In this document: piece after piece, positions 16,661-25,931 of the stretch | Layout of the letters: the number at the start of each line of letters is the position of its first letter | Numbering within the stretch: position 1 is the first letter of the stretch | Assembly: GCF_014643735.1 (NCBI RefSeq) | Contig: NZ_BMKA01000001.1 | Location: forward strand, 868,001 to 932,000 | DNA from: Neptunicoccus cionae | GTDB taxonomy: Bacteria > Pseudomonadota > Alphaproteobacteria > Rhodobacterales > Rhodobacteraceae | Length of the DNA stretch: 64,000 nt | Reading direction: 5' to 3' | The notes under the pieces: model-generated | Seen by the model: the letters and a program-made list of their open reading frames with translations, nothing else | Databases searched by the model: none | Told to the model about the DNA's origin: nothing | Position numbers and translations under genes: made by a program

Positions 16661-16680
16661 CGTCTGTCTAAGTGCAGACG
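16661..16680 (-). promoter_or_regulatory. Hairpin in the accB leader
   Basis: CGTCTG and CAGACG form a 6-bp stem with an 8-base loop, 23 bases upstream of the accB start. A further CGTCT/AGACG copy lies next to it. accB leaders are known control points in other bacteria; a role here is inference. Confidence 0.3.
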
Positions 16681-16756
16681 TATCCGTCTATATAGGGTGT
16701 TTTTCCGCGCGATAAAAGCACAGAGTGGTGATGGTTTTCTGGCAGAGCAGCGGGAC

Positions 16757-17497
16757 TTACCCGCGCACCTCTGCAACGATGTTTTGCATGTCCCGCAGGG
16801 GCAGATAGCCGCGTAAGATGGTATCTTCAATCACAAACGAAGGCGTGCCGGAAACTTTCAATTTGTGGCTAAGCTCACGCACGCGCGCTATGTGATCGGA
16901 GACTTCGGCACTGTCGAGCAGTGGTTTCAGCGGTTCAAAATCAATCCCGGCTTCCGAAGCGAGCATAGGCATGGTTTGTTCATTCACCGGACCCTGAAAT
17001 GTCATCAGCACGTCGTGCAGGGTTTGATAAGCCTCGTCGCCGTAATGGCGCAGGGTTGCGATTGCCAGACGGGAAGACGCATCGCTATCCTCTCCCAGAA
17101 TCGGCAATTCCTTCACAACCCAACGGATGTTGCCGTCTGTTTCCAGCAGCTTTGCCATGTCGCTGTGGGCCTTGCGGCAATACCCGCACCGGTAGTCCAG
17201 AAACTCTACGATGGTGATGTCACCGTCGGGATTGCCACCCACATAGGAGATACCGTCGTTGAAGATCTCTTCCGCGTTTTGTGACAGGATTTGCGCATCT
17301 GCTTGCGATTCGGCTTGTTGATCGCGGTCCCGCAGAACCTGCATCGCTTCCAGCAGCACTTCTGGGTTGTCCAGAAGGTAGGCGCGGACCTCTTCGCGAA
17401 AGCTTGCCCGCTCTGCAGATGTCAGATTGTCCAGATCACTGGCCACAGCGGGAAGCGCAAAGGCACTGATCAGGGCGGCGATTTTCAAAGATTTCAT
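16757..17497 (-). CDS. DsbA-family thiol-disulfide oxidoreductase
   Basis: This 246-residue exported protein has a signal peptide ([20 protein letters not shown]) and a thioredoxin fold with active-site CGYC (in [11 protein letters not shown]) plus the cis-Pro loop [10 protein letters not shown]. The segment between signal and active site is helical and acidic (about residues 20-90), as in Com1/ScsC-like proteins that can oligomerise. It probably forms or isomerises disulfides in the periplasm. The start that gives a clean signal peptide is chosen over an ATG five codons upstream. It lies just upstream of accB on the same strand, with about 118 bases between. Confidence 0.88.
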   Translation of the reverse strand: MKSLKIAALISAFALPAVASDLDNLTSAERASFREEVRAYLLDNPEVLLEAMQVLRDRDQQAESQADAQILSQNAEEIFNDGISYVGGNPDGDITIVEFLDYRCGYCRKAHSDMAKLLETDGNIRWVVKELPILGEDSDASSRLAIATLRHYGDEAYQTLHDVLMTFQGPVNEQTMPMLASEAGIDFEPLKPLLDSAEVSDHIARVRELSHKLKVSGTPSFVIEDTILRGYLPLRDMQNIVAEVRG

Positions 17498-17743
17498 GGA
17501 AGGTCCGATCATTCCTAGTCCGTTTTCATTGGCTTGGGGTGGTCAAAGGCACGATAAACGCACCCCACCCGGATATGTTACAGCCCGTTTGCCATAAAAC
17601 GGGGGCTGGCGAAAGTTCGATTCCACACAGCCTGCGGCGAAAGCAAAAGAGAGGGACGCTATCGCTGCCCTTGGCCCTATTGACGGCACACCCGCCGACT
17701 GAAACAAACTGCGCTCAACAAGATGCAGTGTAGGAGCGACAGG

Positions 17744-18892
17744 ATGCGGATTTCAAGCAGGGGTGCGGTTGATCCCTTTATTGTGATGGACGTGATGGAA
17801 GCCGCCCAGAAGGAAGAGGCTAAGGGTCGCTCTATTATACATATGGAAGTGGGCCAACCCGGAACCGCCGCGCCAGAAGCCGCGCGGGATCTGTTGTCGG
17901 CTGAAATGGCCAAAGACCCGATGGGCTATACTGTGGCGCTGGGGCGGCCCGATCTGCGCGCCCGTATCGCACAGCTTTATAAGGACTGGTACGGTGTCTC
18001 CCTGTCGCCGGACCGCATTATCGTCACTGCCGGATCGTCCGCAGCCTTCACGCTGGCCTTTACCACCTTATTTGATGCGACCGAACGGGTGGCCATCGGG
18101 GAACCCGGCTATCCAAGCTATCGCAACATTCTTAAGGCGCTGTCGCTGGAGCCTGTGGGCATCCAGACCCAAGCGGAAAACCGGTTCCAGCCGAGCCTTG
18201 AAGACATACAAGCCGAGCGGGACCTTGCTGGGCTTCTGGTGGCAAGTCCGGCAAACCCGTCAGGCACGATGCTGGATAAACCTGCTTTGAAGCAGCTGAT
18301 GGACCATTGCGCCGCACAAAACATCGCCTTTATCTCGGACGAGATTTATCACGGTATCCAATACGAAGGCCGCGCGGTCAGTGCTTTGGAAATCAGCGAC
18401 GATGTTTTTGTCATCAACTCCTTCTCCAAGTATTTCTCCATGACGGGCTGGCGGATCGGCTGGATGGTCGTGCCGCAAACCCACGTTCGCGCGGTGGAGC
18501 GCTTGGCGCAAAACATGTTCATCTGCGCCCCCCACGCCGCGCAGGTGGCGGCCCTTGGCGCGATGGATGCCGAAGCCGAACTGACCGAAAATTTTGCCGT
18601 TTATGCCGAAAACCGCCGTCTGATGCTGGAAGAACTGCCAAAAATGGGGTTTGACCAGATCGCGCCACCGGACGGAGCGTTTTATGTCTATGCAGATATT
18701 ACGCGGTGGAGCGATGACAGTGCCGCATTTTGCGCTGAAATTCTGGCGGATGCCGGCGTGTCCGTGACACCGGGGCTGGATTTTGATCCCAAGCGCGGCC
18801 ACCAGACGATCCGTTTTTCCTACGCGCGATCCGCCGCCGATATCCGTGAAGGGCTGGACCGGCTTGCCGCCTTTATGGCGAAACGGGCGTAA
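17744..18892 (+). CDS. Class I/II pyridoxal-phosphate aminotransferase
   Basis: This 382-residue fold-type I aminotransferase has N-terminal HMEVGQPGTAAPE, PANPSGTM, SDEIYHGI and the PLP lysine in NSFSKYFSMTGWRIGW (K229). The C-terminal IRFSYA carries the Arg that binds the substrate carboxylate. It is of the aspartate/aromatic aminotransferase type and the exact substrate is unclear. The ATG is preceded by TAGGAG with about 7-base spacing; an ATG 7 codons earlier has no SD. It is divergent from the dsbA-like gene, with a 246-base region between. Confidence 0.9.
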   Translation: MRISSRGAVDPFIVMDVMEAAQKEEAKGRSIIHMEVGQPGTAAPEAARDLLSAEMAKDPMGYTVALGRPDLRARIAQLYKDWYGVSLSPDRIIVTAGSSAAFTLAFTTLFDATERVAIGEPGYPSYRNILKALSLEPVGIQTQAENRFQPSLEDIQAERDLAGLLVASPANPSGTMLDKPALKQLMDHCAAQNIAFISDEIYHGIQYEGRAVSALEISDDVFVINSFSKYFSMTGWRIGWMVVPQTHVRAVERLAQNMFICAPHAAQVAALGAMDAEAELTENFAVYAENRRLMLEELPKMGFDQIAPPDGAFYVYADITRWSDDSAAFCAEILADAGVSVTPGLDFDPKRGHQTIRFSYARSAADIREGLDRLAAFMAKRA

Positions 18893-18959
18893 CAGCAGAC
18901 TTTACCAATGGCCTGTGCAGATGTATCTAGCGGCCTGACAGATCAAGGACACCCGACTT

Positions 18960-20087
18960 ATGCGTGCAGAAATTGAGACAATCGCGGCCAATATCGACAA
19001 TTCGCTGGAATTGCTGAAGCAACGCATGGATTGGGAAACCGCCGGACACCGGTTGGAAGAATTTAACGCCATGTCCGAAGACCCCGATCTTTGGAATGAT
19101 CCCGATAAAGCGCAAAAGCTGATGCGCGAACGCCAGGCCCTTGTGGATGCGATGGGGACTTATACCTCGTTGAAACAGGAGCTTACGGACAATCTGGACC
19201 TGATCGAACTAGGCGAGATGGAAGAGGACACCGATGTGGTGGCCGAGGCTGAAGAGGCGATCCGCAAACTGGCCAAGGTTGCCGCACAAAAAGAGCTCGA
19301 AGCGCTGCTCGACGGGGAGGCCGATGCCAATGACACCTTCCTAGAGATCAACGCAGGCGCTGGGGGCACAGAAAGCTGTGACTGGGCGTCCATGCTGGCG
19401 CGGATGTATGTGCGTTGGGCGGAAAAACAGGGCTATAAGGTCGAAGTGCAGTCGGAACAGGCAGGGGATGAGGCGGGGATCAAATCCGTGGCCTATAAAA
19501 TCTCCGGTCATAACGCCTATGGCTGGCTGAAATCCGAAAGCGGTGTTCACCGTCTGGTGCGAATTTCTCCGTTTGATTCTGCTGCCAAGAGGCACACGTC
19601 TTTTACCTCGGTCTGGGTTTATCCTGTGGTGGACGACAATATTGAAATCGACGTGAACCCTGCAGACATTCGCATTGATACCTACCGGTCTTCGGGTGCG
19701 GGTGGGCAGCACGTGAACACCACGGATTCGGCGGTCCGGATTACCCACCACCCGACCGGCATTGTCGTCACCAGTTCTGAGAAATCCCAGCACCAGAACC
19801 GCGACATCGCCATGAAAGCGCTGAAGTCGCGGCTTTATCAGATGGAACTGGACCGTCGGTCTGCCAGCATCAACGAAGCCCATGAAAACAAGGGTGATGC
19901 GGGGTGGGGGAACCAGATCCGATCCTATGTTCTGCAACCTTACCAGATGGTTAAGGATCTACGCACGAACTACGAGACCTCTGACACTAAGGGTGTTCTC
20001 GACGGTGATCTGACCCCGTTTATGGAGGCGGTACTGGCACAGGATGTGGCGGGCATGTCGCGCGCGGATGCGCAAAGCGAAGGCTAG
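18960..20087 (+). CDS. prfB: Peptide chain release factor 2
   Basis: This 375-residue RF2 recognises UGA/UAA stop codons and triggers peptide release. The catalytic GGQ (residues 248-250, in SSGAGGQHVNTTDSAVR) is intact. The frame is continuous from the ATG, so the programmed +1 frameshift that autoregulates RF2 in many bacteria is absent. The start follows AAGGAC. It converges with the GMC oxidoreductase gene 14 bases downstream. Confidence 0.97.
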   Translation: MRAEIETIAANIDNSLELLKQRMDWETAGHRLEEFNAMSEDPDLWNDPDKAQKLMRERQALVDAMGTYTSLKQELTDNLDLIELGEMEEDTDVVAEAEEAIRKLAKVAAQKELEALLDGEADANDTFLEINAGAGGTESCDWASMLARMYVRWAEKQGYKVEVQSEQAGDEAGIKSVAYKISGHNAYGWLKSESGVHRLVRISPFDSAAKRHTSFTSVWVYPVVDDNIEIDVNPADIRIDTYRSSGAGGQHVNTTDSAVRITHHPTGIVVTSSEKSQHQNRDIAMKALKSRLYQMELDRRSASINEAHENKGDAGWGNQIRSYVLQPYQMVKDLRTNYETSDTKGVLDGDLTPFMEAVLAQDVAGMSRADAQSEG

Positions 20088-20101
20088 GCTTTCGCCCCGT
20101 C

Positions 20102-21730
20102 CTATGCCTGAAATGCAAAGCGGGCGTGGATTGGGGCGGGTGGTGGCGTCCCGGTGATGCGATCGGCAATCTTGCTGGCGATCAACTGGGTCGGCGCATT
20201 CAGATTACCACTCGGGATCATCGGCATGAGGGAGGCATCGACCACCCTCAGCGCCTCTACCCCGTGAACGCGCCCTTCATCGTCGGTGACAGCTTCGGGG
20301 CCATCGCCCATCTTGCAGGTGCCGCTGGGGTGAAAATCCGTTTCGCTGTTCTTACGGACCCAATCCGCGATGGTGTCAGGGCTTTGTGCGGCACCGCTGG
20401 TGGAAAGCTCGTCCCCCGCCAGCCCACCAAACGCCTTTTGCGAGACGAGATCACGGACCATGCCAATCCCTTCGGATAACTCTCGCAAATCCGCCTGATT
20501 TTTAAAGTAGTTAAACTTTATCAATGGCTTGTCCATCGGGTCTGCGCTGTTCAGCGTGACCGCACCACGGGATCGGGGGCGCAGCAGGTCAACATGAAAC
20601 GTAAACCCCTGATTCACGGTGATCTTGTCGCCATGATACTCAAACCCCATCGGCCCGAAATGGTATTGCAGGTTGGGATAAGGCGTATCGGCGTTGGACC
20701 GAACGAGCCCTCCGGCCTCCCATATATTGCTGGCCGCCGCCCCTTTGCGAGTAAACAGCCACCACGCGCCTGCCATTCCCTTGCGCAGCGGATGGTTAAT
20801 GCGGTGGATCGGGTAGCGCTTCAAGCTTTCGAATTGCAGGATGATCGTCGGGTGATCCATCAGGTTCCGCCCCACACCCGGTAAATCCACCCGACAAGGA
20901 ATGTTGTGGCGGGCGAGCTCGTCGGCGGGGCCAATCCCTGCCAGCATCAACAGTTGTGGCGAATTGATTGCGCCGCCGGACAGAATGATCTCTGCGGCCT
21001 CAGCACTATGCTTTTTGCCTTTGTGCCAATAGGTTACGCCTTTGGCACGTGTCCCGTCAAAATCAATCGCTGCCACTTGCGCACGGGTGATCAAGGACAC
21101 ATTTCCCCGCGCCAGCGCAGGACGAAGATGCGCCACCGCAGCCGAACAGCGCCGACCGTTCCACCGCGTTGCATCAAAGCGTGCAACGCCTTCGGGGTTG
21201 AAGCCGTTCAAATCGTCAGACCGGCCCTGACCGGCTTGATCGCCTGCATCAAGGAACGCATCGTAAAGCGGGTTGTCGTAACTGCCTTTCGAAACGCCGA
21301 GCGGCCCTGACGCCCCGCGCCAAGTATCCGCGCCGCGATCCGAAGTTTCGCCCGCTTTGAAGTAGGGTAGGCAATGGGCATAGGACCAGTCGGACAGACC
21401 GTGTTCTGACGCCCATCTGTCATAATCAAGAGGGTGCCCCCGCATGTAAACCATTGAATTTATTGAGGATGATCCCCCGACGACACGGCCTCGCGGACAG
21501 TCGATGCCGCGATTATCCACGCCTTCATCCGGCTCTGCGATATAGTTCCAGTTAATCTTGGGGTCGCGCCAGGCGCGGTACACACCGGCTGGAATATGGA
21601 TCATGATATCGCGATCCGCCGGACCTGCCTCCAGCACAAGGATCGATTTTGCGCGGTCAGCCCCCAGCTTGTTCGCCAGAACGCAGCCAGCAGAACCGGC
21701 ACCAACAATGATGTAGTCGAATTTCTTCAC
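20102..21730 (-). CDS. GMC-family FAD-dependent oxidoreductase (choline dehydrogenase-like)
   Basis: This 542-residue flavoprotein of the glucose-methanol-choline family starts MKKFDYIIVGAGSAGCVLAN (FAD-binding GxGxxG). It has the GMC signatures PRGRVVGGSSSINSMVYMRG and GAINSPQLLMLAGIG. The C-terminus has FHPSGTCKMG and LNAPTQLIA, carrying the catalytic His/Asn pair. It oxidises an alcohol to an aldehyde or acid, possibly choline or a long-chain alcohol. The start codon is GTG with GAGGGGG about 8 bases upstream. No betaine pathway genes are adjacent, so choline is not supported by context. Confidence 0.9.
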   Translation of the reverse strand: MKKFDYIIVGAGSAGCVLANKLGADRAKSILVLEAGPADRDIMIHIPAGVYRAWRDPKINWNYIAEPDEGVDNRGIDCPRGRVVGGSSSINSMVYMRGHPLDYDRWASEHGLSDWSYAHCLPYFKAGETSDRGADTWRGASGPLGVSKGSYDNPLYDAFLDAGDQAGQGRSDDLNGFNPEGVARFDATRWNGRRCSAAVAHLRPALARGNVSLITRAQVAAIDFDGTRAKGVTYWHKGKKHSAEAAEIILSGGAINSPQLLMLAGIGPADELARHNIPCRVDLPGVGRNLMDHPTIILQFESLKRYPIHRINHPLRKGMAGAWWLFTRKGAAASNIWEAGGLVRSNADTPYPNLQYHFGPMGFEYHGDKITVNQGFTFHVDLLRPRSRGAVTLNSADPMDKPLIKFNYFKNQADLRELSEGIGMVRDLVSQKAFGGLAGDELSTSGAAQSPDTIADWVRKNSETDFHPSGTCKMGDGPEAVTDDEGRVHGVEALRVVDASLMPMIPSGNLNAPTQLIASKIADRITGTPPPAPIHARFAFQA

Positions 21731-21776
21731 GTCTGGTGCCCCCTCGCTGAGGTGAATTGAACATGAAGACGCAAAG

Positions 21777-21804
21777 GACCGCCAGCGGAAACTGGCGGTC
21801 TTTT
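21777..21804 (-). terminator. Terminator hairpin downstream of the 562-residue protein gene
   Basis: GACCGCCAG and CTGGCGGTC form a perfect 9-bp stem with loop CGGAAA. The hairpin is flanked by AAA and TTTT, so it could work in both directions. It lies 22 bases past the stop of the leftward gene. Confidence 0.65.
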
Positions 21805-21825
21805 GAAGTGACGCTGCTGTCGCGC

Positions 21826-23514
21826 TTAAGCGGTCATACGATCCTTAAAGCCGTGGCGGGCAGACTTTGAAATTGTGTAGCTGTCCTGCTTTACACGCAA
21901 GATGCGACCATCGCGCATCAGACGGTTCAGGGACCGGTTGGCGGCATCTTCAGAGATGTTGTTCTCCTCCATATAGTCGCCGATGGTCTGAATGATGCGT
22001 TCCTGACTGAAGCGCGGCTCGTTTTCTACAATGCTGAGATAGGCGGCAGAGGCCTCAAGCAGTTCATGCAGTGTGTTGGCTCCGATTTTGCGGGCAAATT
22101 CCTCAAAGCCGTCTCCCCCTTCAGGGCCCGCAGGCTCCGCAACTTCAGCCAAGAGATCGTCTGCCATGCTTGGGCGAACGATTTTCAGGTCAGGTCTGGG
22201 ATCGGCCCAAGTTTCAGAGCGGGATGCGCGGGTGGTGAATTCAACGGCCGGGCTTTGGCCATCAGCCTCCGGCTTTTTTACGCGATCGGCTGCCTCCGCA
22301 GCTTCGTCTGAGGCGACACGCTGGTCTTTGCCCAGAATGAGCGTTGCGATCGGGTTGCGCGCACGGGGTGTGCCGGATTTGGCAATTGGACGGGTCAGCT
22401 GAATTGCTTCGTCGTGATCCTTCTGCGCCTTTGTCATCCGGTTCTTGAATTCGCTGGGATCCACTTTCAGGTCTTTCACAGCGGGGCGTTCGGTGCGAGT
22501 TTGTGCCGGCGGTGTACGCAAACGGCGTTCCGCCTCGGTTGCTGCGACTGCGGCTTTCAACCGCTTCAACGCATTCGACTTACGCGAATGGGCCGGTGTT
22601 TCCAGCTTGGAGTTTGTTGTCTCCAGCAGACGCTCCAGCGCTTCTTCTTCCCGCTTGATGGCATCGCGGGCGATTTCATCAGCGTTTTCTACGGCCAGAA
22701 TGCTGGTTACAGCCTGAGCAGCGGCTTCTGCATCTTCGCGGTACCGTGCAGCTTCTTCCTCTTCGGCTGCAAGGGCTTCTTCTTCGGCGAGGGCTTGCAA
22801 CTCAACGGCAAGCTGGTCTGGCTCTTCATCCGCTTCGGCTTCGGCTTTCGGGAAGGAGTTCGCTTCTGCGTCATCTTCGAAGATATTCAGTTCTGTATCG
22901 TCAAAAGCGAATGTATCTTCTTCGCTATCATCCTCTGCATCTAATAAGGCCGAGGCTGGCAGGGTGGGTTCGGATTTTGCAGGAGCCAGAACACCACGAC
23001 GGGATGAGAACACTGCAGCCTCTACAAAGGGTGAGTCTTCTTTGGTCCGTGTGGCCGGTTTCGCCGGAGCGTTGGCTGCCCGTTCCTGACGCTTCGCCGA
23101 TATGGAACGAGTAGAGGCAAACAAAGGTGTTGTGTCAGTCGGCTCTGCCGCAGGTGTTTCAACAGCCGGATCGGTCTGGAACGGCGCGGGGTTCGGTTGC
23201 GCAGGTTTGGCGGCGGCCTCTTTTGGCACGGGGCGCGCTGCTTCGTCACTGTCAAGCACGTCAGCTTTGCGCAGGGTGATGCCAGTATCGGTGACTTCCG
23301 CATCAACCTGATAGGGGTTCGCGTCTTTCGCGATCTGATGCAGGGCGTCGTGATCCGGCTTAAGAGGTTCGCCGCCGAAATAGCGGTCCTTCTGTGCAAG
23401 CTTGCGGAAATATTCGGCGACCAGCTGCATTGTGGTGAAAGGATCGTCAAATCCTTCCAGCGTGCAGGAGAAAGTGCCGTAGGACACTGTCATTATTTTT
23501 GGATGCGATTCCAT
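21826..23514 (-). CDS. Uncharacterised large acidic protein with conserved N- and C-terminal domains
   Basis: I do not recognise a named family. The 562-residue protein has three parts. An N-terminal block (TVSYGTFSCTLEGFDDPF through AEYFRKLAQKDRYFGGEP, residues 8-60) is compact and aromatic. A long, low-complexity, acidic and Ala/Glu-rich middle (about 75-430) has heptad-like stretches, as in EELAAEEEEAARYREDAEA. A C-terminal region of about 90 residues (from GFEEFARKIGANTLHELLEA) has helices and DGRILRV, resembling a small winged-helix fold. There is no signal peptide or membrane segment, so it is probably cytoplasmic. SD TAGGG precedes the ATG at 23514; an ATG at 23493 is the alternative. 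It diverges from thiN. Confidence 0.75.
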   Translation of the reverse strand: MESHPKIMTVSYGTFSCTLEGFDDPFTTMQLVAEYFRKLAQKDRYFGGEPLKPDHDALHQIAKDANPYQVDAEVTDTGITLRKADVLDSDEAARPVPKEAAAKPAQPNPAPFQTDPAVETPAAEPTDTTPLFASTRSISAKRQERAANAPAKPATRTKEDSPFVEAAVFSSRRGVLAPAKSEPTLPASALLDAEDDSEEDTFAFDDTELNIFEDDAEANSFPKAEAEADEEPDQLAVELQALAEEEALAAEEEEAARYREDAEAAAQAVTSILAVENADEIARDAIKREEEALERLLETTNSKLETPAHSRKSNALKRLKAAVAATEAERRLRTPPAQTRTERPAVKDLKVDPSEFKNRMTKAQKDHDEAIQLTRPIAKSGTPRARNPIATLILGKDQRVASDEAAEAADRVKKPEADGQSPAVEFTTRASRSETWADPRPDLKIVRPSMADDLLAEVAEPAGPEGGDGFEEFARKIGANTLHELLEASAAYLSIVENEPRFSQERIIQTIGDYMEENNISEDAANRSLNRLMRDGRILRVKQDSYTISKSARHGFKDRMTA

Positions 23515-23524
23515 GATAAAACCC

Positions 23525-23565
23525 TACTACTCGTTACTACTCTGATACTATGGTTAATTTACTAC
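23525..23565. repeat. Phased TACTAC direct repeats upstream of the 562-residue protein gene
   Basis: TACTAC occurs at 23525, 23535 and 23560, and TACTAT at 23546. The first three copies are 10 and 11 bases apart, close to one helical turn. They start 11 bases upstream of the leftward start codon, in the 138-base divergent gap with thiN. Phased direct repeats often mark cooperative regulator binding. Confidence 0.5.
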
Positions 23566-23652
23566 CTTGCGATGGCTCACCCTAGAAAAAAAGTCTAAAA
23601 GCTTCGTGAATCGCCGGGTTACTTTCCGGATTGAACCCGATTAGGAACCAAT

Positions 23653-24339
23653 TTGGAAGACTTTACCCGCATTGTTCACACATCGCCTTCCGTCACCTTG
23701 CTTGGGGGTGGCGCGGCGCGGGAATCGGATCTCAGAGAATCCCTTGATTTTGCACCACTTCTTGTCTGCGCTGACGGAGGGGCAAATCATGCTGCCAAGT
23801 GGGGGATCAGACCGGCCGGAATCATAGGTGATATGGACAGTCTTTCTGCAGATTTAAGCGCGCAAACCGACGCGCCGCTGGCCGGTGTTCCGGTGATGGA
23901 AGTCGACGATCAAAATAACACCGATTTTGAGAAATGTCTGTCGGTCGTGGGGGCTTCTTTGGTGATCGGGGTGGGCTTTCTGGGCAAACGTCTGGACCAT
24001 CAGCTTGCTGCTTTGAACGCAGTTTGCAAACATGCAGGGCGTTCGATTGTATTGGTTGGTGAACAGGATGTGGTGTTCCGTGCGCCTCCGGTTTTCACCT
24101 TGGATTTGCCTGCCGGCACCCGCGTTTCGCTGCATCCATGGACCGGTGCGCAAGCCCGCAGCGAAGGGTTGCGCTGGCCAGTGGCAGGGCTGGATTTCCA
24201 GCCTGACGGCCGGATCGGCAGTTCCAATGCGGCAACAGGCGGGGCCATGCGGATAGAGACTTACGCAGGGCATCTGCTAGTCATGCTACCGCGCCAGTTC
24301 TTGGGCGCAGTAGTTAAAGCGCTGGGACCTGCTGTTTAG
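23653..24339 (+). CDS. Thiamine pyrophosphokinase
   Basis: This 228-residue protein has the thiamine diphosphokinase motifs in order: VCADGGANHA, GDMDSLS, DQNNTDFEKCL and GFLGKRLDHQLAALN, followed by a C-terminal beta-rich domain. The enzyme converts thiamine to thiamine diphosphate, the cofactor of the transketolase, pyruvate dehydrogenase and indolepyruvate oxidoreductase encoded later in the window. The start codon is TTG, supported by AGGA six bases upstream. No THI-box riboswitch is evident in the leader. Confidence 0.9.
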   Translation: MEDFTRIVHTSPSVTLLGGGAARESDLRESLDFAPLLVCADGGANHAAKWGIRPAGIIGDMDSLSADLSAQTDAPLAGVPVMEVDDQNNTDFEKCLSVVGASLVIGVGFLGKRLDHQLAALNAVCKHAGRSIVLVGEQDVVFRAPPVFTLDLPAGTRVSLHPWTGAQARSEGLRWPVAGLDFQPDGRIGSSNAATGGAMRIETYAGHLLVMLPRQFLGAVVKALGPAV

Positions 24340-24349
24340 GAGGTTGGCC

Positions 24350-25729
24350 TCAGCAGGCGGGCAAATTTACCGCCAGCCCCCCGAGGGAAGTTTCCTTATA
24401 CTTGTCCGACATGTCCTCACCGGTTTGGCGCATTGTTTCCACGCAGGCATCCAGTGACACCAGATGCAACCCGTCGCCCCGCAGGGACAAAGAGGCGGCG
24501 CTGACGGCCTTGATCGCGCCCAGACCATTGCGTTCGATACAGGGGGCTTGCACCAGTCCTTTGATCGGATCGCACGTCATGCCAAGGTGATGCTCCAGCG
24601 CAATTTCTGCAGCGTTCTCAACTTGCTGAGGGGTTCCCCCCAGCACGGCGCACAGGCCCGCTGCCGCCATTGCCGAGGCCGATCCGACCTCTCCCTGACA
24701 GCCCACTTCGGCCCCTGAAATTGACGCATTATTTTTGATGATCCCGCCAATCGCAGCGGCAGTTAGAAGGAAATCCACAACGTCATCGCGCTTAGCGGTG
24801 GGGACGTGATCGAGATAATAGCGGATGGTGGCCGGTACCACGCCCGCCGCGCCATTTGTGGGGGCAGTAACCACCTGACCACCGGCGGCGTTTTCCTCGT
24901 TAACGGCCATGGCGTAGGCGGCGATCCAGTCGTTGATCACATGGGGAGGCGTCAGGTTTTTTCCCTGTTCCGCCTGCAACTGGCTGTGAATCCCCATCGC
25001 GCGGCGCTTCACGTTCAATCCGCCGGGCAGGATGCCACCGGTATCCAGACCTTTGTCGATACAGTGCTCCATTACCTCCCAGATGCGCATCACCCGTTCA
25101 TGGAGGTTCTCCGGACCGGAGCGGATCAGCTCGTTCTCCCACTTCATCTGAGCCACAGACTTGCCGCTGTCCTTGGCCAGTGCCAGCATGTGATCGGCGT
25201 TGCGGAAAGGGTAGGGCACCTCTTGGGGGACCGCGCCAAGTTCGGCTTCGACCTGTTCCATTTCTTCCGCCGTGGCGACAAAACCACCGCCGATCGAATA
25301 GTATATCTGTTCAACCAACACTGCGCCGTGTTCGTCTTTCGCCCAGATTTTCATGCCATTTGCGTGGCCGGTCAGGACAGTTTCGTAATCAAAAACAAGG
25401 TCTTCCTCTGGATCAAAAGCATATTCGGGATGGCCCTCCGGCCTTACCGCTTTATGCAGGGCAATGCGCTCTTCTGCCATTTTTGCGGCATCAGGATCAA
25501 AATCATCCGGCGTGAACCCGTCCAGCCCGAGGATCACCGCCTGATCACTGCGGTGGCCCTTGCCGGTAAAGGCGAGCGAGCCGTGAAGCGAGGCGCCAAG
25601 GCTGCTGGCAGTGATTTTCTCTGACTTCAGTTTCTCAAGAAACAGCCCCGCAGCCGTCATCGGTCCCATTGTATGGGACGACGACGGACCGACGCCGACT
25701 TTAAAAATTTCAAAGATGCTCAGAAACAT
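24350..25729 (-). CDS. L-serine ammonia-lyase (single-chain, iron-sulfur type)
   Basis: This 459-residue protein combines the beta domain (starting MFLSIFEIFKVGVGPSSSHTMGPM) and the alpha domain in one chain. Cysteines likely to ligate the [4Fe-4S] cluster are in GAEVGCQGEVGSA, MTCDPIKG and QAPCIERN, the standard set. It deaminates L-serine to pyruvate. The ATG is preceded by GGACGGG. It is convergent with thiN (10 bases) and divergent from rpiA. Confidence 0.95.
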   Translation of the reverse strand: MFLSIFEIFKVGVGPSSSHTMGPMTAAGLFLEKLKSEKITASSLGASLHGSLAFTGKGHRSDQAVILGLDGFTPDDFDPDAAKMAEERIALHKAVRPEGHPEYAFDPEEDLVFDYETVLTGHANGMKIWAKDEHGAVLVEQIYYSIGGGFVATAEEMEQVEAELGAVPQEVPYPFRNADHMLALAKDSGKSVAQMKWENELIRSGPENLHERVMRIWEVMEHCIDKGLDTGGILPGGLNVKRRAMGIHSQLQAEQGKNLTPPHVINDWIAAYAMAVNEENAAGGQVVTAPTNGAAGVVPATIRYYLDHVPTAKRDDVVDFLLTAAAIGGIIKNNASISGAEVGCQGEVGSASAMAAAGLCAVLGGTPQQVENAAEIALEHHLGMTCDPIKGLVQAPCIERNGLGAIKAVSAASLSLRGDGLHLVSLDACVETMRQTGEDMSDKYKETSLGGLAVNLPAC

Positions 25730-25931
25730 ATTACCCGTCCCGTTGTCAGTTTTGGTCTAATTGGCCCGCACCAACGGCGCTTGCTGCACCATATCCGACG
25801 TTCTGACCCCACAAACCACCGCATGCCGGTAAAAACAGAGTGAAAAACTGTGAAGTGCGGCCAATTCTCCCTCGCAGCAGTCGCCATAAAGACCTATACA
25901 ATTGGCAAACACAACAACCAAAGGGCCCGTC

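Noticed and set aside
17498-17743. Small gene or RNA between dsbA-like and aminotransferase genes
   Set aside because: Two inverted repeats occur (GGGGTG/CACCCC and CCCGTTT/AAACGGG), but there is no convincing ORF with SD and no known RNA fold.
18960-20087. Possible programmed frameshift in prfB
   Set aside because: The frame is uninterrupted from the ATG through GGQ to the stop, and no in-frame TGA near the start requires a shift.
23566-23652. Thiamine riboswitch upstream of the thiamine pyrophosphokinase gene
   Set aside because: The leader is short and lacks the conserved THI-box blocks (CUGAGA and similar).
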